Made by a program: the position numbers and the translations under genes
Shown: positions 19,929 to 28,270 of the stretch, one piece after another
Layout of the letters: each line of letters opens with the position of its first letter
Position numbering within the stretch: position 1 is the first letter of the stretch
NCBI GenBank assembly: GCA_029821735.1
Contig: JALGSU010000004.1
Span: 62,001-126,000, forward strand
DNA length: 64,000 bases
Reading direction: 5' to 3'
Origin: Candidatus Zipacnadia bacterium
Lineage (GTDB): Bacteria > Armatimonadota > Zipacnadia > Zipacnadales > UBA5352
The notes under the pieces: model-generated
Told to the model about the DNA's origin: nothing
The model's database searches: none
The model's input: only the letters and a program-made list of their open reading frames with translations

Positions 19929-22900
19929 ATGAGGACCGTTGGTCTGGCGCTGGTCATTTGCGTGGTCGCAGTTTCGGGCACCTACGCTCAGGACGAGGGG
20001 CTGCTGCTGTATAGCGACTTCGATGATGGCCTGACGGCCGAGGTGGCGGCGGGTGACGCGACCGCGACTATTCGCGAAGTCGTGCCCAATGAGACTGAGC
20101 GCCCCGTCCATGACAGCATTGAGATGACCGACGGCGTCACTGGCCAGGCGATTGTCACTGAGATGAAGTATCTCGAATACGCTGGCGGTGAGAACATCAA
20201 CGAGGCGGCGGGCACGGTGGAGATGTGGGTCAAACCACTGGACTGGACCGGCGATGATGATATGTTCCACGTCTTCTTCACGACCTCCAAGGAGCCCGGC
20301 TGGCTCATCCTCTACAAGTATCTCAGGACCGAGAAGGACACGGGGATCTCACGGGCGCTGGGCTTCTTTGTGCAGGGCGACCCGGGGGAGGAGCGGCTGA
20401 CGAAGGTGACCGTGCCCTACGTGCATGTGGACTGGCGGCCGGGGATATGGCATCACGTTGCGGGCACGTGGGAGAAGGGCAGCGCGAGGCTGTTCATCGA
20501 CGGGGCGATGGTGCGCGAGGGCGCGGGGGGCTCGGTGCCGATGGGAGACTTCAGTCTGGTGAAGATCGGTGAGCCTTGGGGCGACCCGGGGAACCGGCGC
20601 ACTGCCATCGACGAGGCGCGCATCTACAGTCGACCGCTGGACGCGGACGAGATCCGAGCGAGTTTCGCGCGAGGTCTGCAGCAACTTGCCGCGCGGGTGC
20701 CTGAGGAACTGCCGCGCGCGCTGGTCGCGATCAAAGTCATGGGTTTCCCCACTGAGCAGCGCATCGCAGCATACGTGAGCGCGGCGGGGGCGCCGGTCGA
20801 CCCAGCGCAGATCACGGGCGAGATATCGGTGGCGCCGGCGGCGGGCGGAGCGCGAGTGAAAGTGGTTGCTCTCCCCGAGCTGAACGCAGCACAGGAGGCG
20901 TTCGTCTGGATCCCGACGGATGATGTTCCGCCGGGCGACTACTTGCTCAACGCTGAGCTGACGGGGCCGGATGGGCAGAGCTGGACGGTCAGCGCGTCGC
21001 ATACCGTGCCCGAGAAGCCGGAGTGGTGGGGGAACACGTTGGGCGAGGCAGACGTGGTGCTCCCGCCCTATACGGCAATCGAGACTGGCGGGATGGTCGC
21101 CAGCCCGTGGGGGCGTGACTATGATTTCACCGGCGCGCTGATGCTGCGTCAAGTGACTACTCATCCGGATCCCAACGCGCAGATATCGTCACTGGCGACG
21201 GACTTTCACCGCGACTTCCCGCTACTGGCCGGCCCGGTGGCTGTGCGCGGGAATGTGGGCGACGGTCTGACTTCATGGGAGAACGCGACCGGCGAGGTCA
21301 CCGAGGCCAGCGACACGCACGTGATGCTGCGCGCGAAGAGTGAAGACGAGCGCGTGACCATGGAGAGCCGCATCCGCCTGGACTACGACGGACTGGTGCA
21401 GATCGGCCTGACCATCAGCCCGAAGGGTACGCAGACCTTCGAGGGCATGTCTATCGATATCCCGCTCGACCCCGAGTTGCTGGAACTGATGAACTTCAAC
21501 TCGGTGGACGGGTCGAAGATGACCAGTTTCGCGGGCGCCGTCCCCGACGGGACGGGGATCGTGTGGGAGAACACCTGGCTGCCGCTGATCTGGCTGGGTG
21601 ACGAGTACCGCGGGCTGTGCTGGTTCAACGACCGCGATGATGGCTGGTTCGGGGACACCATGCAGCAGGGCCGGATCCAGATCATCCGCGAGGCCGACGC
21701 GGGCACGCTGCGACTGAACTTCTGTCCTGGCCCCGTCGAGCGCTCGGAGCCCATCACGCTGAACTTCTGCCTGCTGGCGACGCCGGTTCGGCCGTTGCCC
21801 GAGGGGTGGCGCGGATTGGTGCGCGACGGCGTGGTGTGTGGGCCAGACGAGCGGCCGGTCATTGACAGTGGTGTCGAGGAGCCGGTGCGCTTCCGCGTGT
21901 GGTGGTCGCACAATCCGGGCATGACTCAGGACCACGCGTATCCGGTCGCCAACCAGCCGGAGGAGGAACTGCGTCGGAGCTGGACCTTCGGGGACGGAGT
22001 AGCTGACATCCAGCATCACTACCCGAATGCGGTGACGCCAGGTAAGCCGATCTCGGCCACGTGGTACGGCGACTGGTCCAGCACGTCCACCGCTGACCTG
22101 CTCGACAGAATCACGCTCGAGGCACCGACGGGCGGGCGCGTGGACTGGAACACGAACATCGTGGACTGGTGGATATGGCAGATCAACGAGTTCCAGAAGC
22201 TCGGGCTCGACGGCATGTACATCGACGACCCCTACATCTGGCCGAGCTACAACGACCGGACAGGCGGCGCGGTGCACGGGGAGGACGGGCGAGTGCATCC
22301 GAGCTACGGGATGCTGGGCCTTCGCGAGTATTTCCGGCGCATGCGGGCGATCTCGCAGGAGAACTCCGACTGGCCGTGGATCGACATTCACATGTCTGGT
22401 CAACTGATGCTGCCCTTCTACGTGTTCTGCGACAGCTTCGTCAATGGCGAGCACCTGAATCTGAAACTTGGCCCGGAGCAGGACCAGTATCTCGAAGTGC
22501 TGCCACTGGCGGAACTCAAGGCGCAGTATATGGGGTACCAGTGGGGCGTGGCGCCATTCCTGCTGCCTGAGCTGGGGTCAAGCAAACCTGAACTGGCTCA
22601 GCCGACGCGCCAGTTTCTCGCATACTTCCTGCCGCATGACGTATATTTCTGGCGCGGCTGGTGTGACCCCAAGACGGTAAACGCGGCCCTCAAGCCGTTG
22701 CAGCACGACTTCCGGATCGGTGAGTCCGACAACCGGTTCCTGCCATATTGGGAGGCGGCTGGGGCGATCGACGGCCAGAGCGATGAGCTGGTGGTCAGCG
22801 CTCACATACGACCGGGCAAGGCCATGCTGATCATCGGCAACTGGTCGACCGAGGCGGCTGAAGTCGACCTGACGCTGGACCTCGCAGCGCTCGGTCTGGC

Positions 22901-23027
22901 AGATGTGGCGGGCTTGACGGCGACCGAAGTGATCGACGGCGTCGAGTTCGCGCTTGAGGACGGGCATCTGCGCGGGCCAGTGGGGCCGAGAGATTACCGG
23001 CTGGTGCTACTCAGCGCCGAGGAGTGA
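19929..23027 (+). CDS. Secreted LamG-domain plus DUF6067-like glycoside hydrolase
   Basis: 1032 residues from ATG 19929, which has GGAGG six bases upstream and leads into a signal peptide (residues 1-21); the in-frame ATG at 19905 has neither. Residues 28-235 are a LamG/concanavalin-like domain (GTVEMWVKPLDWTGDDD, IWHHVAGTWEKGSARLFIDG, IYSRPLDADEI). After an Ig-like spacer come a beta-sandwich (about 365-620) with LPLIWLGDEYRGLCWF and a TIM-barrel-like domain (about 640-960) with GLDGMYIDDPYIW, whose Asp residues are good candidates for catalysis. The barrel and the WLGDE-RGL strand recur at 39321-41315 and 42609-44609. I place these with the uncharacterised DUF6067 family, related to GH123-type proteins by recall. 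The substrate is unknown. Confidence 0.82.
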   Translation: MRTVGLALVICVVAVSGTYAQDEGLLLYSDFDDGLTAEVAAGDATATIREVVPNETERPVHDSIEMTDGVTGQAIVTEMKYLEYAGGENINEAAGTVEMWVKPLDWTGDDDMFHVFFTTSKEPGWLILYKYLRTEKDTGISRALGFFVQGDPGEERLTKVTVPYVHVDWRPGIWHHVAGTWEKGSARLFIDGAMVREGAGGSVPMGDFSLVKIGEPWGDPGNRRTAIDEARIYSRPLDADEIRASFARGLQQLAARVPEELPRALVAIKVMGFPTEQRIAAYVSAAGAPVDPAQITGEISVAPAAGGARVKVVALPELNAAQEAFVWIPTDDVPPGDYLLNAELTGPDGQSWTVSASHTVPEKPEWWGNTLGEADVVLPPYTAIETGGMVASPWGRDYDFTGALMLRQVTTHPDPNAQISSLATDFHRDFPLLAGPVAVRGNVGDGLTSWENATGEVTEASDTHVMLRAKSEDERVTMESRIRLDYDGLVQIGLTISPKGTQTFEGMSIDIPLDPELLELMNFNSVDGSKMTSFAGAVPDGTGIVWENTWLPLIWLGDEYRGLCWFNDRDDGWFGDTMQQGRIQIIREADAGTLRLNFCPGPVERSEPITLNFCLLATPVRPLPEGWRGLVRDGVVCGPDERPVIDSGVEEPVRFRVWWSHNPGMTQDHAYPVANQPEEELRRSWTFGDGVADIQHHYPNAVTPGKPISATWYGDWSSTSTADLLDRITLEAPTGGRVDWNTNIVDWWIWQINEFQKLGLDGMYIDDPYIWPSYNDRTGGAVHGEDGRVHPSYGMLGLREYFRRMRAISQENSDWPWIDIHMSGQLMLPFYVFCDSFVNGEHLNLKLGPEQDQYLEVLPLAELKAQYMGYQWGVAPFLLPELGSSKPELAQPTRQFLAYFLPHDVYFWRGWCDPKTVNAALKPLQHDFRIGESDNRFLPYWEAAGAIDGQSDELVVSAHIRPGKAMLIIGNWSTEAAEVDLTLDLAALGLADVAGLTATEVIDGVEFALEDGHLRGPVGPRDYRLVLLSAEE

Positions 23028-23036
23028 AGAAGAAGT

Positions 23037-24068
23037 ATGGCATCACCTGATGCGCCGACCCGCGTCGCCCTGATCGGCTGCGGCGGGATATCGGGCAACC
23101 ATCTGGCCGGCTATCGGCACGTTCCCGAGGCCGAGCTGGTGGCCTGCTGCGATGTGCTTGAGGAGAAGGCCCAGGAGTTCGCCGGGCGCGCAGGAATCTC
23201 GGAAGTCTACACGGACTACCGGGACGTCATGGTGCGCGACGACATCGACATGGTGGACATCTGCGCCATCGATGAGGTGCACGCCGAGATCGCCATCGCA
23301 GCCCTGCGCTCAGGCAAGCACGCACTCATCGAGAAGCCCTTCGCCATGACCGTAGAGGAGGGCGAGGCGATCGTTCAGACAGCGCGCGAAACCGGACGGC
23401 GGGCGATGTGTGCGCAAAGCCTGCGCTGGGCGCCGAAGAACCTCGCACTCAAAGAGGCCCTTGATTCGGGGAGCATCGGCGAGCCAGTCTATGTGCGGCT
23501 ATGCATGCCGTCCTCTCCGTTCTGGCGCGAAGACCAGGCGGAGGCGTACGCCAGTCGACCTGCTGACTGGCTGCTGGTGCACAACGGCATGCACAGCTTC
23601 GACCTGCTCTCGTGGTTGCTGGACAGCTCGCCGGTTCGGGTGCATGCGCGCTCGCATCCGGGGCAGCAGTGGCTGCCGGTGCACGAGTATGTTACCTGCT
23701 CGATCCGGTTCGGCAACGGGGCGATCGCGCAGACCGAAGAGAACCGGATCATGCAGCCATCGGGCTACCCGTTCCATTGTGAGATTTATGTGGTGGGCAC
23801 GGAGGGGACGCTGGACCTGAGCGACCGACTGACGCATGCGGTCAGTGTCTACAACCGAGACGGCTACAATCTGGTGGGCGCGCACACGACGTGGTCGCCC
23901 GAGCAACCGAACATGCCATTCGCCTGCGAGATTCGCGAGTTCGTGCGGGCGGTGCGAACGGGGGGCGACCTGCCGGTGCCTCTGGAGTTCTCGCTCGAGG
24001 TGCTACGGGGGCTGCTGGCTGCGGCTCAGTCGCTGGCAACGGGCGAAGCGGTGGAGGTGCGGTCATGA
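23037..24068 (+). CDS. Gfo/Idh/MocA-family NAD(P)-dependent oxidoreductase
   Basis: 343 residues, cytoplasmic. A Rossmann domain opens with VALIGCGGISGNHLAGY (GxGxxGxxH). EKPFAMTVEEGE carries the EKP motif whose Lys is catalytic in the family, and HNGMHSFDLLSWLL holds the conserved His-Asp region. Such enzymes oxidise or reduce sugars, inositols or their acids and often act on products of polysaccharide breakdown. The gene starts 9 bases after the preceding stop, and its own stop overlaps the next start by four bases, so it is coupled to a second member of the same family. Substrate not predictable. Confidence 0.9.
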   Translation: MASPDAPTRVALIGCGGISGNHLAGYRHVPEAELVACCDVLEEKAQEFAGRAGISEVYTDYRDVMVRDDIDMVDICAIDEVHAEIAIAALRSGKHALIEKPFAMTVEEGEAIVQTARETGRRAMCAQSLRWAPKNLALKEALDSGSIGEPVYVRLCMPSSPFWREDQAEAYASRPADWLLVHNGMHSFDLLSWLLDSSPVRVHARSHPGQQWLPVHEYVTCSIRFGNGAIAQTEENRIMQPSGYPFHCEIYVVGTEGTLDLSDRLTHAVSVYNRDGYNLVGAHTTWSPEQPNMPFACEIREFVRAVRTGGDLPVPLEFSLEVLRGLLAAAQSLATGEAVEVRS

Positions 24069-25147
24069 GCGAAGCCCTGAGGTGTGCCGTTATTGGGTTT
24101 GACTTTGGGCATCAGGGCGCGTTCGCGGGCTCATTCGTGAAGATGCCTGAGGTGACAATCGTGGGCGTGGCGGACCTGCCGAATGCCTCAGACGAGGCGC
24201 GTGCGCGCGGGCGGGATTTCGCTGAGCGGACCGAAGTGGCCTACTTCGACAACTACGCTGAACTGCTGGCGGCGCAGGCGATAGATATGGTCTCGCTTTG
24301 CATCGCGCCCGAGCGGAACCCGGATGTGGTCGAGGAGATGTGCGGACGAGGTATCCATGTCATGAGCGAGAAGCCCATCGCCGCCGATACGGCCGGGACC
24401 GAGCGCATAGCGGTCGCGGTGCGGGCGTCTGGCGTCAAGTTCACCTTCGGCTTCCACGCGGCGCGCTTCACCCGGCCAGTGGCGCGCGCTCTGGGGCAGG
24501 TGCGTTCGGGAGCGGTCGGCGAAGTGCGTGTGCTCAATGCGATGATGCTGCAAAGCCGCGGGCCTCGCTACACCATATCGGTGGAAGAGGCCAAGCGGCG
24601 CAAGACCTCCGGGGAGCCATCGGTGGGCGAACTCGCCAACCACGGCGGGTACGCATTCTTGGCGATGCGCGCTTTCGCGGGCGCCAAAGCTCGCAGCGTT
24701 TACGCCGAGACCGACGCGTTCTTCTACGAGAGCTACCAGATCGCCGGGATCGACGACATGGCATTGGTGAGCATCGAGTTCGAGAACGGCGTCATCGGTA
24801 CTGCGACCGTGGGCCGCACTACCACCAAGTCGCTGCCCAACGCCGACAGCCGCTATGAGGTCATCGGCAGCGACGGCGTGCTGCACGTGGACTTCGCGCA
24901 CGGTGACCGGATGTTCGTGTGGGGAGACTACCGAGACGACGATGAGTACAACCGAGGCGGCCTCGACATGGTCAACTTCAGCCCGCCATCGTATGAGCTG
25001 TACTGTGAGGACTTCGTACGGGCCATTCTCGACGACCGCGATCCGGAGTTGAGCGTGGACGATGCCCTGGAGTTCGACGCATTCTTGAGCGCGGCGTATG
25101 AGTCAGCGAGGACGCACCAGCCGATCAATCTGAGGGCGAAACACTAG
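24065..25147 (+). CDS. Gfo/Idh/MocA-family oxidoreductase with atypical nucleotide loop
   Basis: 360 residues from ATG 24065, which overlaps the upstream stop (ATGA); an in-frame start at 23891 lies inside the previous gene and is rejected. The N-terminus CAVIGFDFGHQGAFAG replaces the usual GxGxxG with GFDFGHQG. The EKP motif is present (SEKPIAADTAG), and the C-terminal sheet is typical (NADSRYEVIGSDGVLHVDF). In place of the usual His-x-x-Asp segment the sequence is LANHGGYAFL. It may therefore be a divergent or partner enzyme acting with the preceding gene; whether it binds NAD(P) normally is uncertain. The next gene begins in its last base. Confidence 0.87.
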   Translation: MSEALRCAVIGFDFGHQGAFAGSFVKMPEVTIVGVADLPNASDEARARGRDFAERTEVAYFDNYAELLAAQAIDMVSLCIAPERNPDVVEEMCGRGIHVMSEKPIAADTAGTERIAVAVRASGVKFTFGFHAARFTRPVARALGQVRSGAVGEVRVLNAMMLQSRGPRYTISVEEAKRRKTSGEPSVGELANHGGYAFLAMRAFAGAKARSVYAETDAFFYESYQIAGIDDMALVSIEFENGVIGTATVGRTTTKSLPNADSRYEVIGSDGVLHVDFAHGDRMFVWGDYRDDDEYNRGGLDMVNFSPPSYELYCEDFVRAILDDRDPELSVDDALEFDAFLSAAYESARTHQPINLRAKH

Positions 25148-25833
25148 TGAGCCAGCGGGCGATTCTCATCCACGGCATGTGCTGTGACAGCAGCTTCTGG
25201 GCGCCGCAGGTGGCGGCGTTGCAGGCGGCAGGGGTCGAGGTGATCGCGCCGGACCTGCCCTGGCACGGCGGGCCAACCGCCGGGGTGACGCCATCGCTGC
25301 AGGGGATGGCGGCTTGGGTCGCGGATCTGGCCGATGTGTGGCCGGCGGCGATCGTCGGCCACTCGCTGGGCGGGATGATGGGGTTGGAGATCGCGCTTTG
25401 CTGGCCGGAGCGGGGCGCGGGGCTGGCATTGATCGACTCGTATCCGTCACTGGCGCTGAACGGGCGAGTGCTGCCGGGGCTGTTTGTGGAGGGGCAGGAT
25501 TCGGATGTGCGTGAGTGGGTCGAGAGTGAGCGCGCGGGCATTCTCGCACGCATGACCCAGCCCGTGTACGACACGATCTGGCCGAGCGTGCGGGAGTTCG
25601 ATGTCACCGACCGGCTGAGCGAGATCCGGTGCCCCGTGCTTGGCGTCTACGGGGGGCGCGGGATCATGGCTGAGGGCGATGGCGAAAGGCTCCGTGCCGA
25701 GCTGATGCTGGATCGCATTGCCGGGCCAGTGACCGTGGCGGTCGTGCCCGGCGCAGCGCACTTCGTGAACCTGGAACATCCTCAGGCGGTTAGCCGCCTC
25801 GTCACCGAATGGTTGGCGGGACTATCACCTTAG
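25147..25833 (+). CDS. Alpha/beta-hydrolase
   Basis: 228 residues from GTG 25147, whose first base is the last base of the upstream TAG. ILIHGMCCDSSFW is the oxyanion-hole region, GHSLGGM carries the nucleophile Ser73, and GAAHFVNLEHP carries His205. At the usual position of the acid after strand 7 the sequence is GVYGGRGIMAEGD with no clear Asp, so Asp97 (LIDSYP) may serve instead. No signal peptide, so probably cytoplasmic. Ester hydrolysis, for example removal of acyl groups from imported sugars or a lactone, fits the neighbours but is inference. Confidence 0.85.
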   Translation: MSQRAILIHGMCCDSSFWAPQVAALQAAGVEVIAPDLPWHGGPTAGVTPSLQGMAAWVADLADVWPAAIVGHSLGGMMGLEIALCWPERGAGLALIDSYPSLALNGRVLPGLFVEGQDSDVREWVESERAGILARMTQPVYDTIWPSVREFDVTDRLSEIRCPVLGVYGGRGIMAEGDGERLRAELMLDRIAGPVTVAVVPGAAHFVNLEHPQAVSRLVTEWLAGLSP

Positions 25834-25861
25834 GGCGCATTCCCGACGTGGAGGTGGCTTC

Positions 25862-28198
25862 ATGATCCGGTGGGCAGTGGCAGCAGCGACAGTGCTGATG
25901 TGCCTCGTGACTGCACTTGCTCAGGAGGAAGCGGTCGGCATCGTCATCGAGGCGGAGGATTTCGCCGAGCGGGTTCCCGACGACGACAGCTTTGCGGGCA
26001 CCGCGGACGATGTGTATGCAAGCGGGCGCCGTGTGCTGGTCAGGTTCTATGTTGACGGCCGAGCCCTCTACCGATTCACCGCAGCCCAAGCGGGGACGTA
26101 CACCGGATGGATGCGCTATGGCGCCCTGAACCCGATCAGCTTGCGCGTGGCGGTTGACCCTGAGGGCGAGCCGGAGTTCCAGACTGCAGAACTGGAGCCA
26201 ACCGGCGGATACTCGGGTAAGGGCATCTGGGGCTGGGCCCGGGTCTTCCAGGCTGAGTTGGCGGCAGGTGAGCATGAGCTTGTCATCGGCGGCGCAGCGT
26301 TCAGGCCCGACTGTCTATACATCACGCCGGGCGACGACGAGCCGACTGACGAGTTAGTGATCACGGACTGGGCGAAGTCGCTGGATGCGGAGACATGGGC
26401 CCTGATCGACCGGCCGCTGACCGAGGTGCGGCCCGATTGGCTGGATGAGGTAGAGGGCTACGAACTCCCCGCGTGGTATGACGAGCATCGTGTGCAGCTT
26501 CACACGCGTCTGGGGCCGGGGCATATGAAGCTGCCGATATTCCTCCCCACGGCTGCTGCGCTGAGGTCGATGGGCGTGCGCACCTTCGTGCGCCACATCA
26601 AGTCAGGCGGCGAGGGGGCGTGGTGGCCGAGCGCGGTGGGAGCGATCTTCCCCGGCTGCGAGGAGCGCAATCTGGCCCAGGAGATCATCGACGACGCGCA
26701 CGCCAATGGCTGTCGCATCATCGCTTACAGCCGGCACATGGAGGACCACGCGCTCTTCTGGGAACACCCCGAATGGGCGGCACGGGACGACCGTGGCGAG
26801 GCCCTGCAGGCGCGACGCGAGAAGATATGCTTCAACTCCCCGTATGATGACTTCATGCAGACGCGCCTGCTGGAACTGGTAGATATGGGCGTGGACGGGT
26901 TCTACTTCGACGAAGTCCATATGCCCAAGATCGGTTGCTGGTGCGAGAACTGCAAGCGCCTGTTCAAAGAGCAGACGGGGCTAGATCACCCCGAGTTCTA
27001 TGACCCGAGCAATCCCATCTGGCACAAGCTGATTGATTTCAACAACGCGACGATCGAGCGTGTCTTCCGAAAGTGGCGGGCCGCTATTCACGAGCGTAAC
27101 CCCGAGTGTGTGATGCTGATCGGTAGCAACACGTGGCCGACGATGGCCGACCGACACATGACGAACCGCCTGTTTCGCATAGCTGACTCGATGAAGAGCG
27201 AGTACACGCTGGCGCTGCGCATGAACGGGCGGATCCTGCCGCCTGGGCCTGATGCAGAACCGTTCGACCCGGAGGTGAAACTGGCGCTCGGATATGCGCT
27301 CTCGCGTGATGCATGTGATGGACGACCGGCACACATCTGGACCTTCAATCTCCAGGACGAGGCCTCCGCGCTATATGCCGCCGCAGGCATGATGACACAT
27401 GGCTGCATCGCGAACATCGACGTCCGCGAACAGACCATACCGAACATGACCTACAAGGCGGCGTTCGAACTCGGCGACCGCGTGTCGCCGTATCTGCATC
27501 AAACCAAACCCCTGCGCTGGGCGGCGGTGCACTACTCGGAACTCGCGCGCGACCAGTACAAGCTCGATGGTGAAGAAGCGTGGCGCGAGGTTCTCTTCCC
27601 GGTCTACGGGAGCTATGCGGCGCTGTTCCGCGCGCGCGTGCCTGTAGGGATGATCACTGACAGCCAGTTGGAGGAAGGGCTGCTCGGTGGCTACCGGGCG
27701 CTCGCTGTGCCTGCGCCTGAACATCTCACCGAGCGGATGGCTGAGGTGATCGCCGAGTTCGAAGCCGCCGGTGGCGTGGTGATCCGCAACCGGGACGAGT
27801 GGGCCTGGCACTCGCCGGACGGGCAGCAGGCAGCGATCGACAGCTTCATCCAGGCGCTCGGCGACGAGCCCGCCAAGGCGTCGGTGCAGGCGACGGGCGG
27901 CCCGGCGGACATGCACGTGGACAGCTACGTAAATCGCGCAGGCGACCGGCTCACGGTAGCGCTCTGCAACGAGTTCACGTGGGTCTTCACGGGCCGCAAC
28001 CCGCCCGCGCCCGAGGACCTGCCCAAGCCCCCGCCAGACTGTGAGGGCGTAAGCGTGATGGTCCGAGACCGAGGGATGCCCTCGCGAGTGTTCGACGCGG
28101 TCACGGGTGAGGAGTTGGGGTTCACGCAGGTCGACGGAGGCGTGCGCGTGACCGTGCCGACCTTCGGGTACATGGCGGTGGTCGTGGCCGAGTTCTGA
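25862..28198 (+). CDS. Secreted CBM plus GHL6/GH42-like glycoside hydrolase
   Basis: 778 residues from ATG 25862 with GGAGGTGG upstream; signal peptide residues 1-20 (ending ALAQE). Residues 25-160 are a CBM6/35-like module (IVIEAEDFAERV). Residues 180-560 form a TIM barrel with WEHPEWAARDDRGE, MGVDGFYFDEVHMP and a Cys cluster CWCENCKRLFKEQTG. This is the typical hypothetical glycosyl hydrolase 6 (GHL6) pattern, related to GH42. FDE in the barrel is the most likely catalytic acid region. Residues 570-700 look like the glutamine-amidotransferase-like GH42 trimerisation domain (GYRALAVPAPEHLTERM), followed by a beta-sandwich. It is the last gene of the plus-strand cluster and converges on the minus-strand operon. 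Confidence 0.83.
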   Translation: MIRWAVAAATVLMCLVTALAQEEAVGIVIEAEDFAERVPDDDSFAGTADDVYASGRRVLVRFYVDGRALYRFTAAQAGTYTGWMRYGALNPISLRVAVDPEGEPEFQTAELEPTGGYSGKGIWGWARVFQAELAAGEHELVIGGAAFRPDCLYITPGDDEPTDELVITDWAKSLDAETWALIDRPLTEVRPDWLDEVEGYELPAWYDEHRVQLHTRLGPGHMKLPIFLPTAAALRSMGVRTFVRHIKSGGEGAWWPSAVGAIFPGCEERNLAQEIIDDAHANGCRIIAYSRHMEDHALFWEHPEWAARDDRGEALQARREKICFNSPYDDFMQTRLLELVDMGVDGFYFDEVHMPKIGCWCENCKRLFKEQTGLDHPEFYDPSNPIWHKLIDFNNATIERVFRKWRAAIHERNPECVMLIGSNTWPTMADRHMTNRLFRIADSMKSEYTLALRMNGRILPPGPDAEPFDPEVKLALGYALSRDACDGRPAHIWTFNLQDEASALYAAAGMMTHGCIANIDVREQTIPNMTYKAAFELGDRVSPYLHQTKPLRWAAVHYSELARDQYKLDGEEAWREVLFPVYGSYAALFRARVPVGMITDSQLEEGLLGGYRALAVPAPEHLTERMAEVIAEFEAAGGVVIRNRDEWAWHSPDGQQAAIDSFIQALGDEPAKASVQATGGPADMHVDSYVNRAGDRLTVALCNEFTWVFTGRNPPAPEDLPKPPPDCEGVSVMVRDRGMPSRVFDAVTGEELGFTQVDGGVRVTVPTFGYMAVVVAEF

Positions 28199-28270
28199 CG
28201 AGCCCGCACAGACATCGTGCTTCGTGTTTCAGGACGGCCGTCTTCGTTCTGTCAGCACCTGCGTGCCGAC

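Noticed and set aside
17991..20270. 759-codon minus-strand open frame
   Set aside because: It spans the boundary of two plus-strand genes and has an Arg/His-rich off-frame composition.
28199..28270. Terminator between convergent genes
   Set aside because: Only a ten-base loop-free palindrome (GACGGCCGTC) is present, with no clear stem-loop or T-run.
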